Shown: in pieces, positions 41,300 through 49,226 of the stretch
How positions within the stretch are numbered: the first letter of the stretch is position 1
Layout of the letters: each line of letters begins with the position of its first letter
Source of the DNA: CAVXEH01 sp963805305
GTDB taxonomy: Bacteria > Chloroflexota > Limnocylindria > QHBO01
DNA length: 64,000 bases
Reading direction: 5' to 3'
Assembly (NCBI GenBank): GCA_963805305.1
Contig: CAWDTM010000002.1
Coordinates: 124,001-188,000 of the forward strand
Notes under the pieces: generated by a model
What the model saw: the letters and a program-made list of their open reading frames with translations, nothing else
What the model was told of the DNA's origin: nothing
Databases searched by the model: none
Program-made: the position numbers and the translations under genes

Positions 41300-41461
41300 A
41301 TGTCCAAGGGAGGAGCGACCTACTTCGGGCTGCTCGCGATGCTCCGCCAGAACGAGCTGCTCGACGAAGCCGCACAGCTGCGTCGCACTCGCGACCAGCG
41401 CGCGCATCGTCGCGGCCGAGCGCTGAGCCTGAGCCTGCTGCGTCGACGACGTCCCCGCTGA
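41300..41461 (+). CDS. Small basic protein
   Basis: 53 residues from ATG 41300, with AGGAGG (41290-41295) 4 nt upstream. The N-terminal half is an amphipathic helix (YFGLLAMLRQNELLDEAAQL); the C-terminal half is strongly arginine-rich (RRTRDQRAHRRGRA; LRRRRPR). It shares the promoter of the tiny membrane protein 50 bp upstream and is followed at 41490 by a strong hairpin. The charge suggests binding to nucleic acid or to acidic phospholipids. Not recognised. Confidence 0.55.
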   Translation: MSKGGATYFGLLAMLRQNELLDEAAQLRRTRDQRAHRRGRALSLSLLRRRRPR

Positions 41462-41489
41462 GGGGGAGCCGCCCGCACGGCCCGCTATC

Positions 41490-41525
41490 ACGAGACCCGT
41501 TCCGGGCACCCCGGACGGGTCTCGT
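41490..41525 (+). terminator. Strong hairpin terminator before polX
   Basis: ACGAGACCCG(T)TCCGGG pairs with CCCGGACGGGTCTCGT: 16 bp with one bulged T and a 3-nt loop. No T-run follows, the same style as other hairpins here. It closes the small-gene unit 12 bp before the polX -10. Confidence 0.8.
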
Positions 41526-41536
41526 GCTGTCAGCCC

Positions 41537-41542
41537 TAGAAT
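41537..41542 (+). promoter_or_regulatory. -10 element of polX
   Basis: TAGAAT ends 8 nt before the polX ATG at 41551, leaving no room for a Shine-Dalgarno. One of the clearest leaderless arrangements in the window. Confidence 0.65.
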
Positions 41543-41550
41543 GGCGAGCC

Positions 41551-43299
41551 ATGCCTCGACCGCGGAGCGCGTCGCGATCCGGCGACGCCGTCATCACCAA
41601 CGGGGAGCTCGCGCGCGTCTTCAACGAGATCGCGGATATGCTCGAGATCCTGGGCGAGGTGGTGTACAAGGCGGTCGCCTACCGCCGGGTCGCGGATGCC
41701 GTCGAGCGCTGGCCGGAAGACGTGGCCGCCCGCTATCGCGCCGGTGATCCACCGAAGATTCCGGGCGCGGGCTCGGCGCTCTCGACCAAGCTCGCCGAGC
41801 TGTCGGAGACCGGCCGGCTGGAGTATCACGAGCGCCTTCGCCTCCAGGTTCCTCCGGAGCTGCTGGACATGCTGCGGATCCAGGGAGTGGGGCCTCGAAC
41901 GGTGAAGCTTCTCCACGACCAACTGGGGATCGGCTCGGTGGAGGAGCTGCGGGCCGCCGCGGAGGAGGGGAGGCTGCGCGGACTGAAAGGGCTCTCCGCC
42001 CGGACGGAGGAGAACATCCTGGCCGGCATCGCGCGCATCGAGCGACGCGGCACCCGGCTCCTGATCCACGACGCCGATGCCCTGCTGGCAGAGCTTCTTC
42101 GCGAGCTGCGCGCCGCGCCCGGCGTCGTGCGCATCGAGGCCGCCGGCTCCCTTCGCCGCCGTCGTGCCACGATTGGCGACCTCGACCTCCTCGCAGCGGT
42201 CAATGACCCGGGGGCCGTGATCGGCGCGCTGGACGGGCTCCAGGCGGTCGAACGGGTCCTGAGCGCCGGAACCGACAAGTCGAGCATCGTGCTGCGGGAG
42301 GGTCCCCAGGTCGACCTGATGGTCTGCCCGCCCGCCGCGTGGGGAACCCATTTCGTCCATTTCACCGGAAGCGCCGCCCACAATGTCGCCCTGCGGGGCA
42401 GGGCCCTCGAGCGGGGACTGTCCCTCAGCGAGAAGGGCTTCAAGGTGCTCGAGACCGGCGAGCTGCAGCTGGAGGCGGATGAGGCGGCGGTCTACGCCCG
42501 CCTCGACCTGCCCTGGATCCCCCCCGAGCTGCGCGAGGACGACGGCGAGATCGAGGCGGCCGTGTCCGGCGGGCTGCCCCGGCTCGTTCGCGCCGAAGAG
42601 GTTCGCGGCGACACGCACGTGCACTCCGACTGGACCGATGGCGTGGACACCATCGAGGCCATGGCCCGCGCTGCGCGCGACCTCGGCCACGAGTACATCG
42701 TGCTCACCGATCACTCCCCCTCGCTCGGCATCACGCGGGGCTTGGCCCCGGAACGTGTCGAGGCCCAGCGGCTCGAGATCGGCCGGCTCAACGAGCTGCT
42801 GGCGCCATTCCGGATCCTCCACGGGACGGAGATGGAGGTTCGCTCCGATGGCGCGCTCGACTACCCCGATGAGCTCCTGGCCCGCTATGACCTCGTGGTC
42901 GCCAGCGTGCACACCGGGCGCAACCAGCCGGCGGCGCAGCTTACGAGGCGAGCGCTGGCAGCCATCGACAATCCGCACGTCGACGTGCTCGCCCACCCGA
43001 CCGGGCGGATCGTCAATCGCCGCGACCCGGTCGACCTCGATTGGCCGATCATCTTCGAGGCGGCGGCCCGAACGGGTACCCTGCTCGAGATGAACGGCAG
43101 CCCGCGCCTCGACCTCGACGAGCACCTGGCCCGCGCGGCAGCGCGCGCCGGCGCGCGCCTCGTCGTGGCCAGCGACGCGCACCGGACCGAGGAGCTGGGA
43201 CAGCTGGGCTACGCCGTCTCGATGGCGCGCCGCGCATGGCTCACCGCGGACCAGGTCGCGAACACCCGCGACGCGGCCGGGCTGCTGGCCGGCCGATGA
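41551..43299 (+). CDS. polX: DNA polymerase/3'-5' exonuclease PolX
   Basis: 582 residues. N-terminal helix-hairpin-helix domain (about 15-165, with PKIPGAGSALSTKL and IQGVGPRTVKLL), the family X palm with GSLRRRRATIGDLDLL (Asp210, Asp212), and a C-terminal PHP nuclease domain beginning DTHVHSDWTDG (His356, His358) with LTDHSPS and SDAHR. It fills short gaps in base-excision repair and trims 3' ends. An open frame extends upstream to 41200 but ATG 41551 matches family N-termini and the promoter. Confidence 0.94.
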   Translation: MPRPRSASRSGDAVITNGELARVFNEIADMLEILGEVVYKAVAYRRVADAVERWPEDVAARYRAGDPPKIPGAGSALSTKLAELSETGRLEYHERLRLQVPPELLDMLRIQGVGPRTVKLLHDQLGIGSVEELRAAAEEGRLRGLKGLSARTEENILAGIARIERRGTRLLIHDADALLAELLRELRAAPGVVRIEAAGSLRRRRATIGDLDLLAAVNDPGAVIGALDGLQAVERVLSAGTDKSSIVLREGPQVDLMVCPPAAWGTHFVHFTGSAAHNVALRGRALERGLSLSEKGFKVLETGELQLEADEAAVYARLDLPWIPPELREDDGEIEAAVSGGLPRLVRAEEVRGDTHVHSDWTDGVDTIEAMARAARDLGHEYIVLTDHSPSLGITRGLAPERVEAQRLEIGRLNELLAPFRILHGTEMEVRSDGALDYPDELLARYDLVVASVHTGRNQPAAQLTRRALAAIDNPHVDVLAHPTGRIVNRRDPVDLDWPIIFEAAARTGTLLEMNGSPRLDLDEHLARAAARAGARLVVASDAHRTEELGQLGYAVSMARRAWLTADQVANTRDAAGLLAGR

Positions 43300-44072
43300 T
43301 CGCCCGGCTCCGATCGAGCGGCCGCTCCTCGCCGCGGGCCGGGCGCGTCGACCGGCCGTGGGCGATCGTCCTCGCCGTGGCCCTGGCAGCGACGGCCGCC
43401 GCCGGCTGGCTCGCCAGCCCTCTCGGGCTTTCCGTCGCCATCGGCCTGCAGCTCGCGCTCGGCGGCCTTGGGGCGGTCGCCCTGATGGGGCCGTCGCGCC
43501 CAGGGCTCGGGCTTGCCCGCTACACGACGCTGGCCCTGGCGGGGGTGGCCGCCACGCTGGTCGGGCGGATGATCCCCGGCGGTGTCAGCCTGCTCTTCGT
43601 GCCCTTCCTCGCGATCCTGCTGTGGGCGGTGCTCTGGCTCGAGATGCGAGGGGAGCTGCTCTCCGTGGAGCGGACCGGCCTGGACCTGGCGCTGACCGGC
43701 ACGCTGTTCGCCGCAGCCGCGGGTATCGGGACCTTCTTCGACCGTGCGGCCTGGCCGCCGCCGGTGGCGCTCGTGGCGCTCCTTGCCTTCCTGCTCGGCC
43801 TCCGCTCCTCGGAGGCACGCGGGCGAGGTGGCGTGGAGGCGGTGGGGCAGGCCATGCTGCACGCGCTGGCCGTGGGCCAGGTGGCGCTGGGTGTCGCCGT
43901 GCTGGGCTTGCCCGGCCTCGTCGGCCCGGCCATCGTCGCGCTGGCGTTTTACGCGTGGGGCGGTGCGGCGGAGGCGCTCGGGGATGGCGCAGCCGGGCGG
44001 GCGGTCGCCATCGAGTTCGGGAGCCTCGCGCTGCTGGGCCTCCTCGTGGCGTTGCTGCTGCACCAGCAGTAG
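43296..44072 (+). CDS. Hypothetical polytopic membrane protein
   Basis: 258 residues. After an Arg-rich N-terminus come about seven to eight hydrophobic helices (for example WAIVLAVALAATAAAGWL, LLFVPFLAILLWAVLWL, VALVALLAFLLGLRS, ALLGLLVALLL). No transporter or enzyme motif recognised. ATG overlaps the polX stop by 4 bp, so it is co-translated with the repair polymerase. Confidence 0.7.
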   Translation: MIARLRSSGRSSPRAGRVDRPWAIVLAVALAATAAAGWLASPLGLSVAIGLQLALGGLGAVALMGPSRPGLGLARYTTLALAGVAATLVGRMIPGGVSLLFVPFLAILLWAVLWLEMRGELLSVERTGLDLALTGTLFAAAAGIGTFFDRAAWPPPVALVALLAFLLGLRSSEARGRGGVEAVGQAMLHALAVGQVALGVAVLGLPGLVGPAIVALAFYAWGGAAEALGDGAAGRAVAIEFGSLALLGLLVALLLHQQ

Positions 44073-44108
44073 GGGACGGATCGATTCGAGCGGGCGCAAC
44101 CGGTCGCG

Positions 44109-44137
44109 TTGACAGCCCCGGAGGGCAGTGCTACAAC
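44109..44137 (+). promoter_or_regulatory. Promoter of the TPR/methyltransferase-like operon
   Basis: TTGACA (44109-44114), 17 bp, TACAAC (44132-44137); the second consensus-quality promoter in the window. The leader is about 73 nt and ends with GGGAG before the ATG at 44217. Confidence 0.7.
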
Positions 44138-44216
44138 AAGGCGCCTTTGGCCGGAACCACCGCGCCGAGGGCATTTCCGTTACCCGACAGACCCACCCCG
44201 GAGACGGGAGTAGAGC

Positions 44217-45053
44217 ATGACGATAGGGGAGATGGACGCCGCCAATCGCCAGCGGCGTCAGCTGGCGGAGCAGGCGATTGGCTTTGCCACCCGCGGCGAC
44301 TGGGAGGGGGCGGTTCAGGCGAACCAGGGCCTCCTGGACCTGGGTCCGGACACGGACGCGTACAACCGCCTTGGCAAGGCCCTCGCGGAGCTTGGTCGGC
44401 ACGCGGAGGCGCTCGGGGCCTACCAGCAGGCGCTGGCCCGCGACGCGACGAACCGGATCGCCGAGCGCAACGTCGAGCGACTGCGGCTGCTCGCCAGCAC
44501 GCAGGCGGCGGCCCGCGCCGCGGCGGCGAGCGACGGCAAGCCGGAGAAGGCCAAGGCGGCCGTCTTCATCGAGGAGATGGGGAAGACCGGGCACGCGCGC
44601 CTCTTCAACATCGCCGGCCGCGATGAGCTGGCGCCCCTGTCGCCGGGCGACCAGGTGATGCTCAAGCCGGACGGCGATCACCTGCTCGCGTACGTCGGCG
44701 ACGTCGAGGTCGGCCAGGTTGAGCCGCGCGTCGGGTCGCGCCTCGTGAAGCTGATGGCCGGCGGCAACCGCTACGACGCCGCGATCACCATCCTCTCGCG
44801 CGAAGACGTGCGGATCATCATCCGCGAAACCTTCTCGCACGCAGCGAACTTCGGAAAGGTCTCCTTTCCGGGGAGCAGCACGCGCGGGAGTGACGTGAGA
44901 CCGTACCTCAAGGGGTCGGCGCTCCGCTACGATGACGAGGAGGAGAGCGAGGAGCTCGACGAGGACCAGGAGGAGGTCGAGGAGCTCGACACGAGCCTCC
45001 CGGAGTACTCAGCCGAGCCCGAGCTCGAGGAAGAGCTGCTCGAAGAACCGTAG
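44217..45053 (+). CDS. TPR protein with beta-rich domain and acidic tail
   Basis: 278 residues. Residues about 10-95 form TPR-like helices (LAEQAIGFATRGDWEGAVQAN; AYNRLGKALAELGRHAEALGAY); about 115-200 is a compact beta-rich domain (VGDVEVGQVEPRVGSRLVKLMAGGNRYDAAI lies here in two parts) that reminds me of HIRAN-type domains; the last about 45 residues are almost all Glu/Asp. The gene precedes the 957-residue methyltransferase-like gene by 6 bp, so the two probably work together. Function unknown. Confidence 0.7.
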   Translation: MTIGEMDAANRQRRQLAEQAIGFATRGDWEGAVQANQGLLDLGPDTDAYNRLGKALAELGRHAEALGAYQQALARDATNRIAERNVERLRLLASTQAAARAAAASDGKPEKAKAAVFIEEMGKTGHARLFNIAGRDELAPLSPGDQVMLKPDGDHLLAYVGDVEVGQVEPRVGSRLVKLMAGGNRYDAAITILSREDVRIIIRETFSHAANFGKVSFPGSSTRGSDVRPYLKGSALRYDDEEESEELDEDQEEVEELDTSLPEYSAEPELEEELLEEP

Positions 45054-45059
45054 GAGCCA

Positions 45060-47933
45060 ATGACCGAGGCCGCCGAACGGAGGAGCCTGGACCACGTCGT
45101 CCTCCCTCGTCGCCTCCCCGGCCTCGCGCTCCTGGAGCGCTACTTCCCATCGCCCGCCGACAACATCCTCGACGCGGAGCTGACCGCCTTCGCCTCGCCG
45201 GGCGACACCGTCCTCGACCCATGGGCCGGCACCGGATGGACCGCGCGTCGCGCCGTGGCCAACGGGATGCGCGCCGTCGTCGCCGATCCCAGCCCGTTCG
45301 CTCAGCTCGCCGGGCAGGCCTTCCTGCTGGCGCCCGAGATCGGCTCGCTCGACGCGGCGTTCCGGCAGCTCGCGAGCTCCCGGCGCGTTGATGTCCCCCT
45401 CCAGCAGCACATCGAGGAGCTGTACGCGACCCACTGCGCCGCGTGCCGCCGCCCGGTGATGGGCGAGCAGTTCATCTGGCCGCGTGATGACGACGCGCCG
45501 GGCCGCAAGGTCTACCGATGCCCGAGCTGCGACATCAGCGTGGGTGGCCCCGCGGAACGGGTGGCACCCATCGAGGAGGCCGACCTGTCGAAGCTCGGCA
45601 TCGACCGGGCAGCTCCGGGAAGCCGCACCGAATCGACCGATCCAGCCGATGTCGAGGACGACCTCCCGCCCGCTCCCGTGGGCCTGACCGGCTCCGTCAC
45701 CGACTACGAGCTGCCGGCCCTGGGCGAGGCCGGGGGACCGCCGCCGCCGACACCGGGTGAGCCGGACCCGCCGGATCGCTCGCCATCACCGGAACGACGC
45801 TACCGCTCGACGGTGCATCCCGAGCCGCCGGCCCCCGGTGCCGTGCCGGACGTCCGCGAGGGACCACACGTTGCCCAGCTCCGGGAGCGGTTTCCCGTCC
45901 TGGACGGCCGTCGCGACCTCGTCGACGAGCTCCTGGCGCTGTACACGCCGCGGAACCTGTATGCCCTCGAGACGATCGCGGGGAAGATCGAGACCGAGAT
46001 GCGTGATCCGGCGCTGCTGGCCGTCTTTCGGCTGGCGCTGGCCGCCTGCCTCCTCCCAGCAAGCCGGCTGAACGGCTACCCGGGTCGGGTGGCCTCGCTG
46101 CGCATCACCGCCGGGCATGTGCGCCAGCCCGCCTCGCGCCACCAGCGCGAGGTCAACGTCTGGCGGCTCTTCGAAGCCTCGTTCCAGGATGTGCGCACGG
46201 CGATCGTCGCACTGGGCAGGGAACGGCGTGCAGCGCGCTTCGCCACCGATTTCGACGACCTGGGCGGGATGAGCGCCGCCAACGTGCTCTGGGTTCGCAG
46301 CCGGCCCGCGGTTGCCGGTCAGTATCTCCCGGCCGACGGGATCGACCTCGTGCTCGGGACCCCGCCCCCGCCGGCATCCGTGGACGAGCTGAGCTTCGAG
46401 TATCTCGCGACCGCCTGGCTCATCGGCCGCGAGGCTGCCGAGACGCTGCGCCTCGAGCCCCTCTTCGGCACGGCCGCTGCGGCTTCTGACGGCGCGGAGG
46501 CCACGGCCCTGCGTCACGCCATGGCCTCTGCCGGCGCGACCCTGCGACCGGGTGGCTGGTTCAATGTCCTGCTCGAGGAGGACGACGCGGACCGGATGCT
46601 GGCCATCGCGGTCGCCGGAGCTGCCGCGGGTCTGGACCTGGTGCGGATCATCCACCGCGAATCGCGGCGCTCGGGCGACGGCGCGGCGCTCCACTTCCGA
46701 AGGCCCTCCGGCGAGGATCGCCTGCGCTCGGCGGTGGGACCTCGGCCGCTTCGTCTCGGCGCCGAGAGCGGGCACCTCACCTACCCCGAGCTGGCCGGCG
46801 CCGTGTCCCGGGGGGTGGTCTCGCTGCTGCGCGATCGGGGAGAGCCGGCCGGCCTCACCCGGGTCGCCGCTGCCGTGGTCGAGGAGCTGCAGCAGACCGG
46901 CCTGCTGCGCCGGGTGGCGCAGACACGGGCGGGATCAGCGCCAGACGACCAGCCTCCGGCCGCCGCAGGAGATACCGCGCCCGAGGAGGCAGCGGCGGAG
47001 CCCGCCGCGGGGGAGCGTCCCGCGCATGACCCGCGCGTGGCACAGCTCAGCGCCGGATCGACGCTCCTGGCGAGCCTGCTGCGAGAAGAGCTCTGGCGTG
47101 ACGATCACCCCGACCTGCTGCGACTGGGCGACCCGGAGCGACCGTCATGGTGGCTGCGTGACCCGGAGCTCGCCGAACAGTCCCTGGCCGACCGCGTCGA
47201 GTGGGCCACCTTCTCGATCCTGTCCACCGCCGGGCGACTCGATGAGGCGGGGTTCCTGGACCGCATCTACCGCCTCTTCCCGGGCCTTCAGGCACCGGAC
47301 GAGGAGCTGGTCCGCGCCTGCCTGGCTGCGTACGCCCGCGTCGGCGAGCGGGGCCAGCTTCGGACCGAGGACGAGCTGGGAGCCCGCTTCGGCGACCACA
47401 CGCGGATCCTCGCCTCGCTCGCGGAGTACGGACATCGGCTTGGCCTGCGGGTCTGGATCAGCCGTCGCGAGCACGACAAGGTGGCCGGGGGTCATCGCCT
47501 GGGCGACCTCCTCGCCGACGATGAGCGACGCGCGTACCTGCCGCTCATCGTGCGAGGTCCCTCGGATGAGCTGGCCGCGGTGGATGGCATCTGGTACGTC
47601 CGGGGCAAGCTCGCCTTCCTGCTCGAGGTCGAGTGGACGGGCATGCTGGGCGAGGCGATCCTGCAGCGCGGTCGCGCGATCCCGGTCACGGATCGACAGG
47701 CCCGCATCCTCGTCTTCCCGGCCGAGCGCACCGAGCTGGTGCGGCTCAAGCTGGAGCGCTCGCCCTGGCTGCGCAACGAGGTCGAGCGGCAGAACTGGCA
47801 CTTCCTCAAGTGGGAGCATCTCGCGACGCTGGCCGCCCGGGACGGGGCCCACCTCGACTGGCTCGAGCCGGTCCTCGGCCTCGATCCGCTCATCGAACGG
47901 GGCGGCGAACAGCTCACGATGTTCGGGGAGTAG
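45060..47933 (+). CDS. Large DNA-methyltransferase-like protein with degenerate catalytic motif and possible nuclease-like end
   Basis: 957 residues. The N-terminus resembles a DNA adenine/cytosine-N4 methylase: VLDPWAGTGW (51-60) is the SAM-binding motif, followed by ADPSPF. A four-cysteine zinc ribbon comes next (Cys126, Cys129, Cys154, Cys157), then about 80 residues of Pro/Glu-rich linker (190-268). The expected catalytic DPPY is GTPPPP (433-438). A second disordered linker (about 622-655) leads to winged-helix-like segments and, at 841-859, VDGIW...FLLEVEW, a D...ExE pattern like PD-(D/E)xK nucleases with Glu for Lys. Modification, restriction or repair are all possible; none is shown. 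Confidence 0.65.
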   Translation: MTEAAERRSLDHVVLPRRLPGLALLERYFPSPADNILDAELTAFASPGDTVLDPWAGTGWTARRAVANGMRAVVADPSPFAQLAGQAFLLAPEIGSLDAAFRQLASSRRVDVPLQQHIEELYATHCAACRRPVMGEQFIWPRDDDAPGRKVYRCPSCDISVGGPAERVAPIEEADLSKLGIDRAAPGSRTESTDPADVEDDLPPAPVGLTGSVTDYELPALGEAGGPPPPTPGEPDPPDRSPSPERRYRSTVHPEPPAPGAVPDVREGPHVAQLRERFPVLDGRRDLVDELLALYTPRNLYALETIAGKIETEMRDPALLAVFRLALAACLLPASRLNGYPGRVASLRITAGHVRQPASRHQREVNVWRLFEASFQDVRTAIVALGRERRAARFATDFDDLGGMSAANVLWVRSRPAVAGQYLPADGIDLVLGTPPPPASVDELSFEYLATAWLIGREAAETLRLEPLFGTAAAASDGAEATALRHAMASAGATLRPGGWFNVLLEEDDADRMLAIAVAGAAAGLDLVRIIHRESRRSGDGAALHFRRPSGEDRLRSAVGPRPLRLGAESGHLTYPELAGAVSRGVVSLLRDRGEPAGLTRVAAAVVEELQQTGLLRRVAQTRAGSAPDDQPPAAAGDTAPEEAAAEPAAGERPAHDPRVAQLSAGSTLLASLLREELWRDDHPDLLRLGDPERPSWWLRDPELAEQSLADRVEWATFSILSTAGRLDEAGFLDRIYRLFPGLQAPDEELVRACLAAYARVGERGQLRTEDELGARFGDHTRILASLAEYGHRLGLRVWISRREHDKVAGGHRLGDLLADDERRAYLPLIVRGPSDELAAVDGIWYVRGKLAFLLEVEWTGMLGEAILQRGRAIPVTDRQARILVFPAERTELVRLKLERSPWLRNEVERQNWHFLKWEHLATLAARDGAHLDWLEPVLGLDPLIERGGEQLTMFGE

Positions 47934-47964
47934 CCAGCCCATCGTGGGCGGCATACACTGACCC

Positions 47965-47997
47965 GGGAGTGCCGTGGTTCCCCCCTGCGGCACTCCC
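47965..47997. terminator. Bidirectional hairpin terminator
   Basis: GGGAGTGCCG (47965-47974) pairs perfectly with CGGCACTCCC (47988-47997) around a 13-nt loop, between the convergent ends of the methyltransferase-like gene and csoR. Confidence 0.75.
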
Positions 47998-48018
47998 AAG
48001 AAGTCGCGATGGTAGCCG

Positions 48019-48363
48019 TCAGGCCTGTCGAGTGCTCCTCGTCCGTCGCGTCGCCCGGCGGCCCATTGCCCGCCGGACAATGGACATCACCTCGTCGATG
48101 TAGGGCTCGCCCTCGCCGCTCTCGATGGCGTGCGCCAGGCACCCGTCGATGTGGTCCTCCAGGAGCAGCAGTCCGACCTGGTCGGCGGCGCCGGTCATGG
48201 CCTCGACCTGCTGCAGCACATCGAGGCAGTACGCCTCCTCCTCCACGAGGCGCCGGATGCCGCGGACCTGGCCCTCGATGCGGTTGAGGCGGTTGAGCAG
48301 GTCGCGTCGATCCTTCGTGTAGCTGTGCCGGAAGTGCGCCGCGCGCTCGTCGGGTGTCTGCAT
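48019..48363 (-). CDS. csoR: CsoR-family copper-sensing repressor
   Basis: 114 residues, all-helical DUF156 fold. The Cu(I) ligand set of CsoR is present with exact spacing: Cys46, His71, Cys75 (YCLDVLQQV; EDHIDGCLAHA), and RLNRIEGQVRGI is the family DNA-binding helix. Copper binding would release DNA. Start ATG 48363; the predicted operator lies across its own promoter and start codon. No copper ATPase or chaperone is in the window, so other targets are elsewhere. Confidence 0.88.
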   Translation of the reverse strand: MQTPDERAAHFRHSYTKDRRDLLNRLNRIEGQVRGIRRLVEEEAYCLDVLQQVEAMTGAADQVGLLLLEDHIDGCLAHAIESGEGEPYIDEVMSIVRRAMGRRATRRTRSTRQA

Positions 48364-48379
48364 ACCGGGGGGTAGTATG
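48361..48379. promoter_or_regulatory. Predicted CsoR operator over the csoR start
   Basis: CATAC, 9 bp with a G6 run, GTATG: perfect 5-bp arms around a G/C-tract, the layout of known CsoR-type operators. It overlaps the csoR start codon and the minus-strand TACTAC -10 candidate, so binding should shut off csoR itself. Confidence 0.65.
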
Positions 48380-48481
48380 CGGGCGGCCACCGCGACGGTC
48401 AACGGCCACGGGTCACCGCGGGGGCATCGCCAGGCATCCTGCCAGCTTCCGGCGGGCGGAAGCGGTACCATGCGCAACCAA

Positions 48482-49210
48482 ATGACCGAGCCCGAACGCC
48501 ATTCGCTGATCGAGCCGCTGGAGCGCGTCCTCGTCATCTTCAGCCACCCCGACGATGCCGAGTTCGGCGCGGCGGCGACCATCGCCCACCTTGTGGGCCT
48601 CGGCGCGCGCGTCGACTACGTCGTGACCACCGACGGCAGCAAGGGGACCGAGGACCCCGCCGTGACCCCGGAGATGCTGGCCGCAACCCGGATCGCGGAG
48701 CAACGGGCCGCCGCCGACGTCCTGGGGGTCGGCGAGATCACCCACCTTGGCTATCCGGATGGGTACCTGGAGCCCACGCTGGGCCTCCGCCGCGACATCG
48801 TCCGCCAGATCCGTCGCTTCCGGCCGGACCTCGTGATCGCGCAGAATTCCCAGCGGCGCAGCGACGGCAACCCGTTCATCGCCCATCCCGACCACCTCGC
48901 GACCGGGGAGGCCACCCTGTCCGCGGTCTATCCCGCCGCCCGCGACCGGCTCAACTTCCCCGAGCTCCTCGACGAGGGCCTGGAGCCGTGGAAGGTGCGT
49001 CAGGTGCTCGTGACCAGCGCCGACCATCCCAACCTGTGGGTTGACGTCGCGGATCGCATGGACCTGGCGCTGGCGGCGCTGCGTCGACACGAGAGCCAGA
49101 TCTCCGACTGGGAGGCGACCGAGCGGCGTGTCCGCGAAAGGGCGCAGGAGGTGGGGGCAGCGGTCGGCCTCGAGGCGGCGCAGGCGTTCCTATCCATCCT
49201 GCTGACCTGA
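48482..49210 (+). CDS. PIG-L family deacetylase
   Basis: 242 residues. Zinc-binding motifs HPDDAEFG near the N-terminus and HPDHLATG later; TTDGSKGTEDP and FRPDLVI are typical of GlcNAc-linked deacetylases (LmbE/MshB/BshB type). ATG 48482 is chosen: TACCAT (48466-48471) ends 10 nt upstream; ATG 48470 is an alternative. It is 16 bp from the ABC exporter. The substrate could be a thiol precursor, a glycolipid or a sugar. Confidence 0.88.
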   Translation: MTEPERHSLIEPLERVLVIFSHPDDAEFGAAATIAHLVGLGARVDYVVTTDGSKGTEDPAVTPEMLAATRIAEQRAAADVLGVGEITHLGYPDGYLEPTLGLRRDIVRQIRRFRPDLVIAQNSQRRSDGNPFIAHPDHLATGEATLSAVYPAARDRLNFPELLDEGLEPWKVRQVLVTSADHPNLWVDVADRMDLALAALRRHESQISDWEATERRVRERAQEVGAAVGLEAAQAFLSILLT

Positions 49211-49226
49211 TCGGGGGTCCAAGCCG

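Noticed and set aside
47953..48287. TACACT at 47953 followed by a 92-codon plus-strand frame antisense to csoR
   Set aside because: The element is followed at once by the terminator hairpin and the frame is the shadow of csoR; a short RNA is possible but unsupported.
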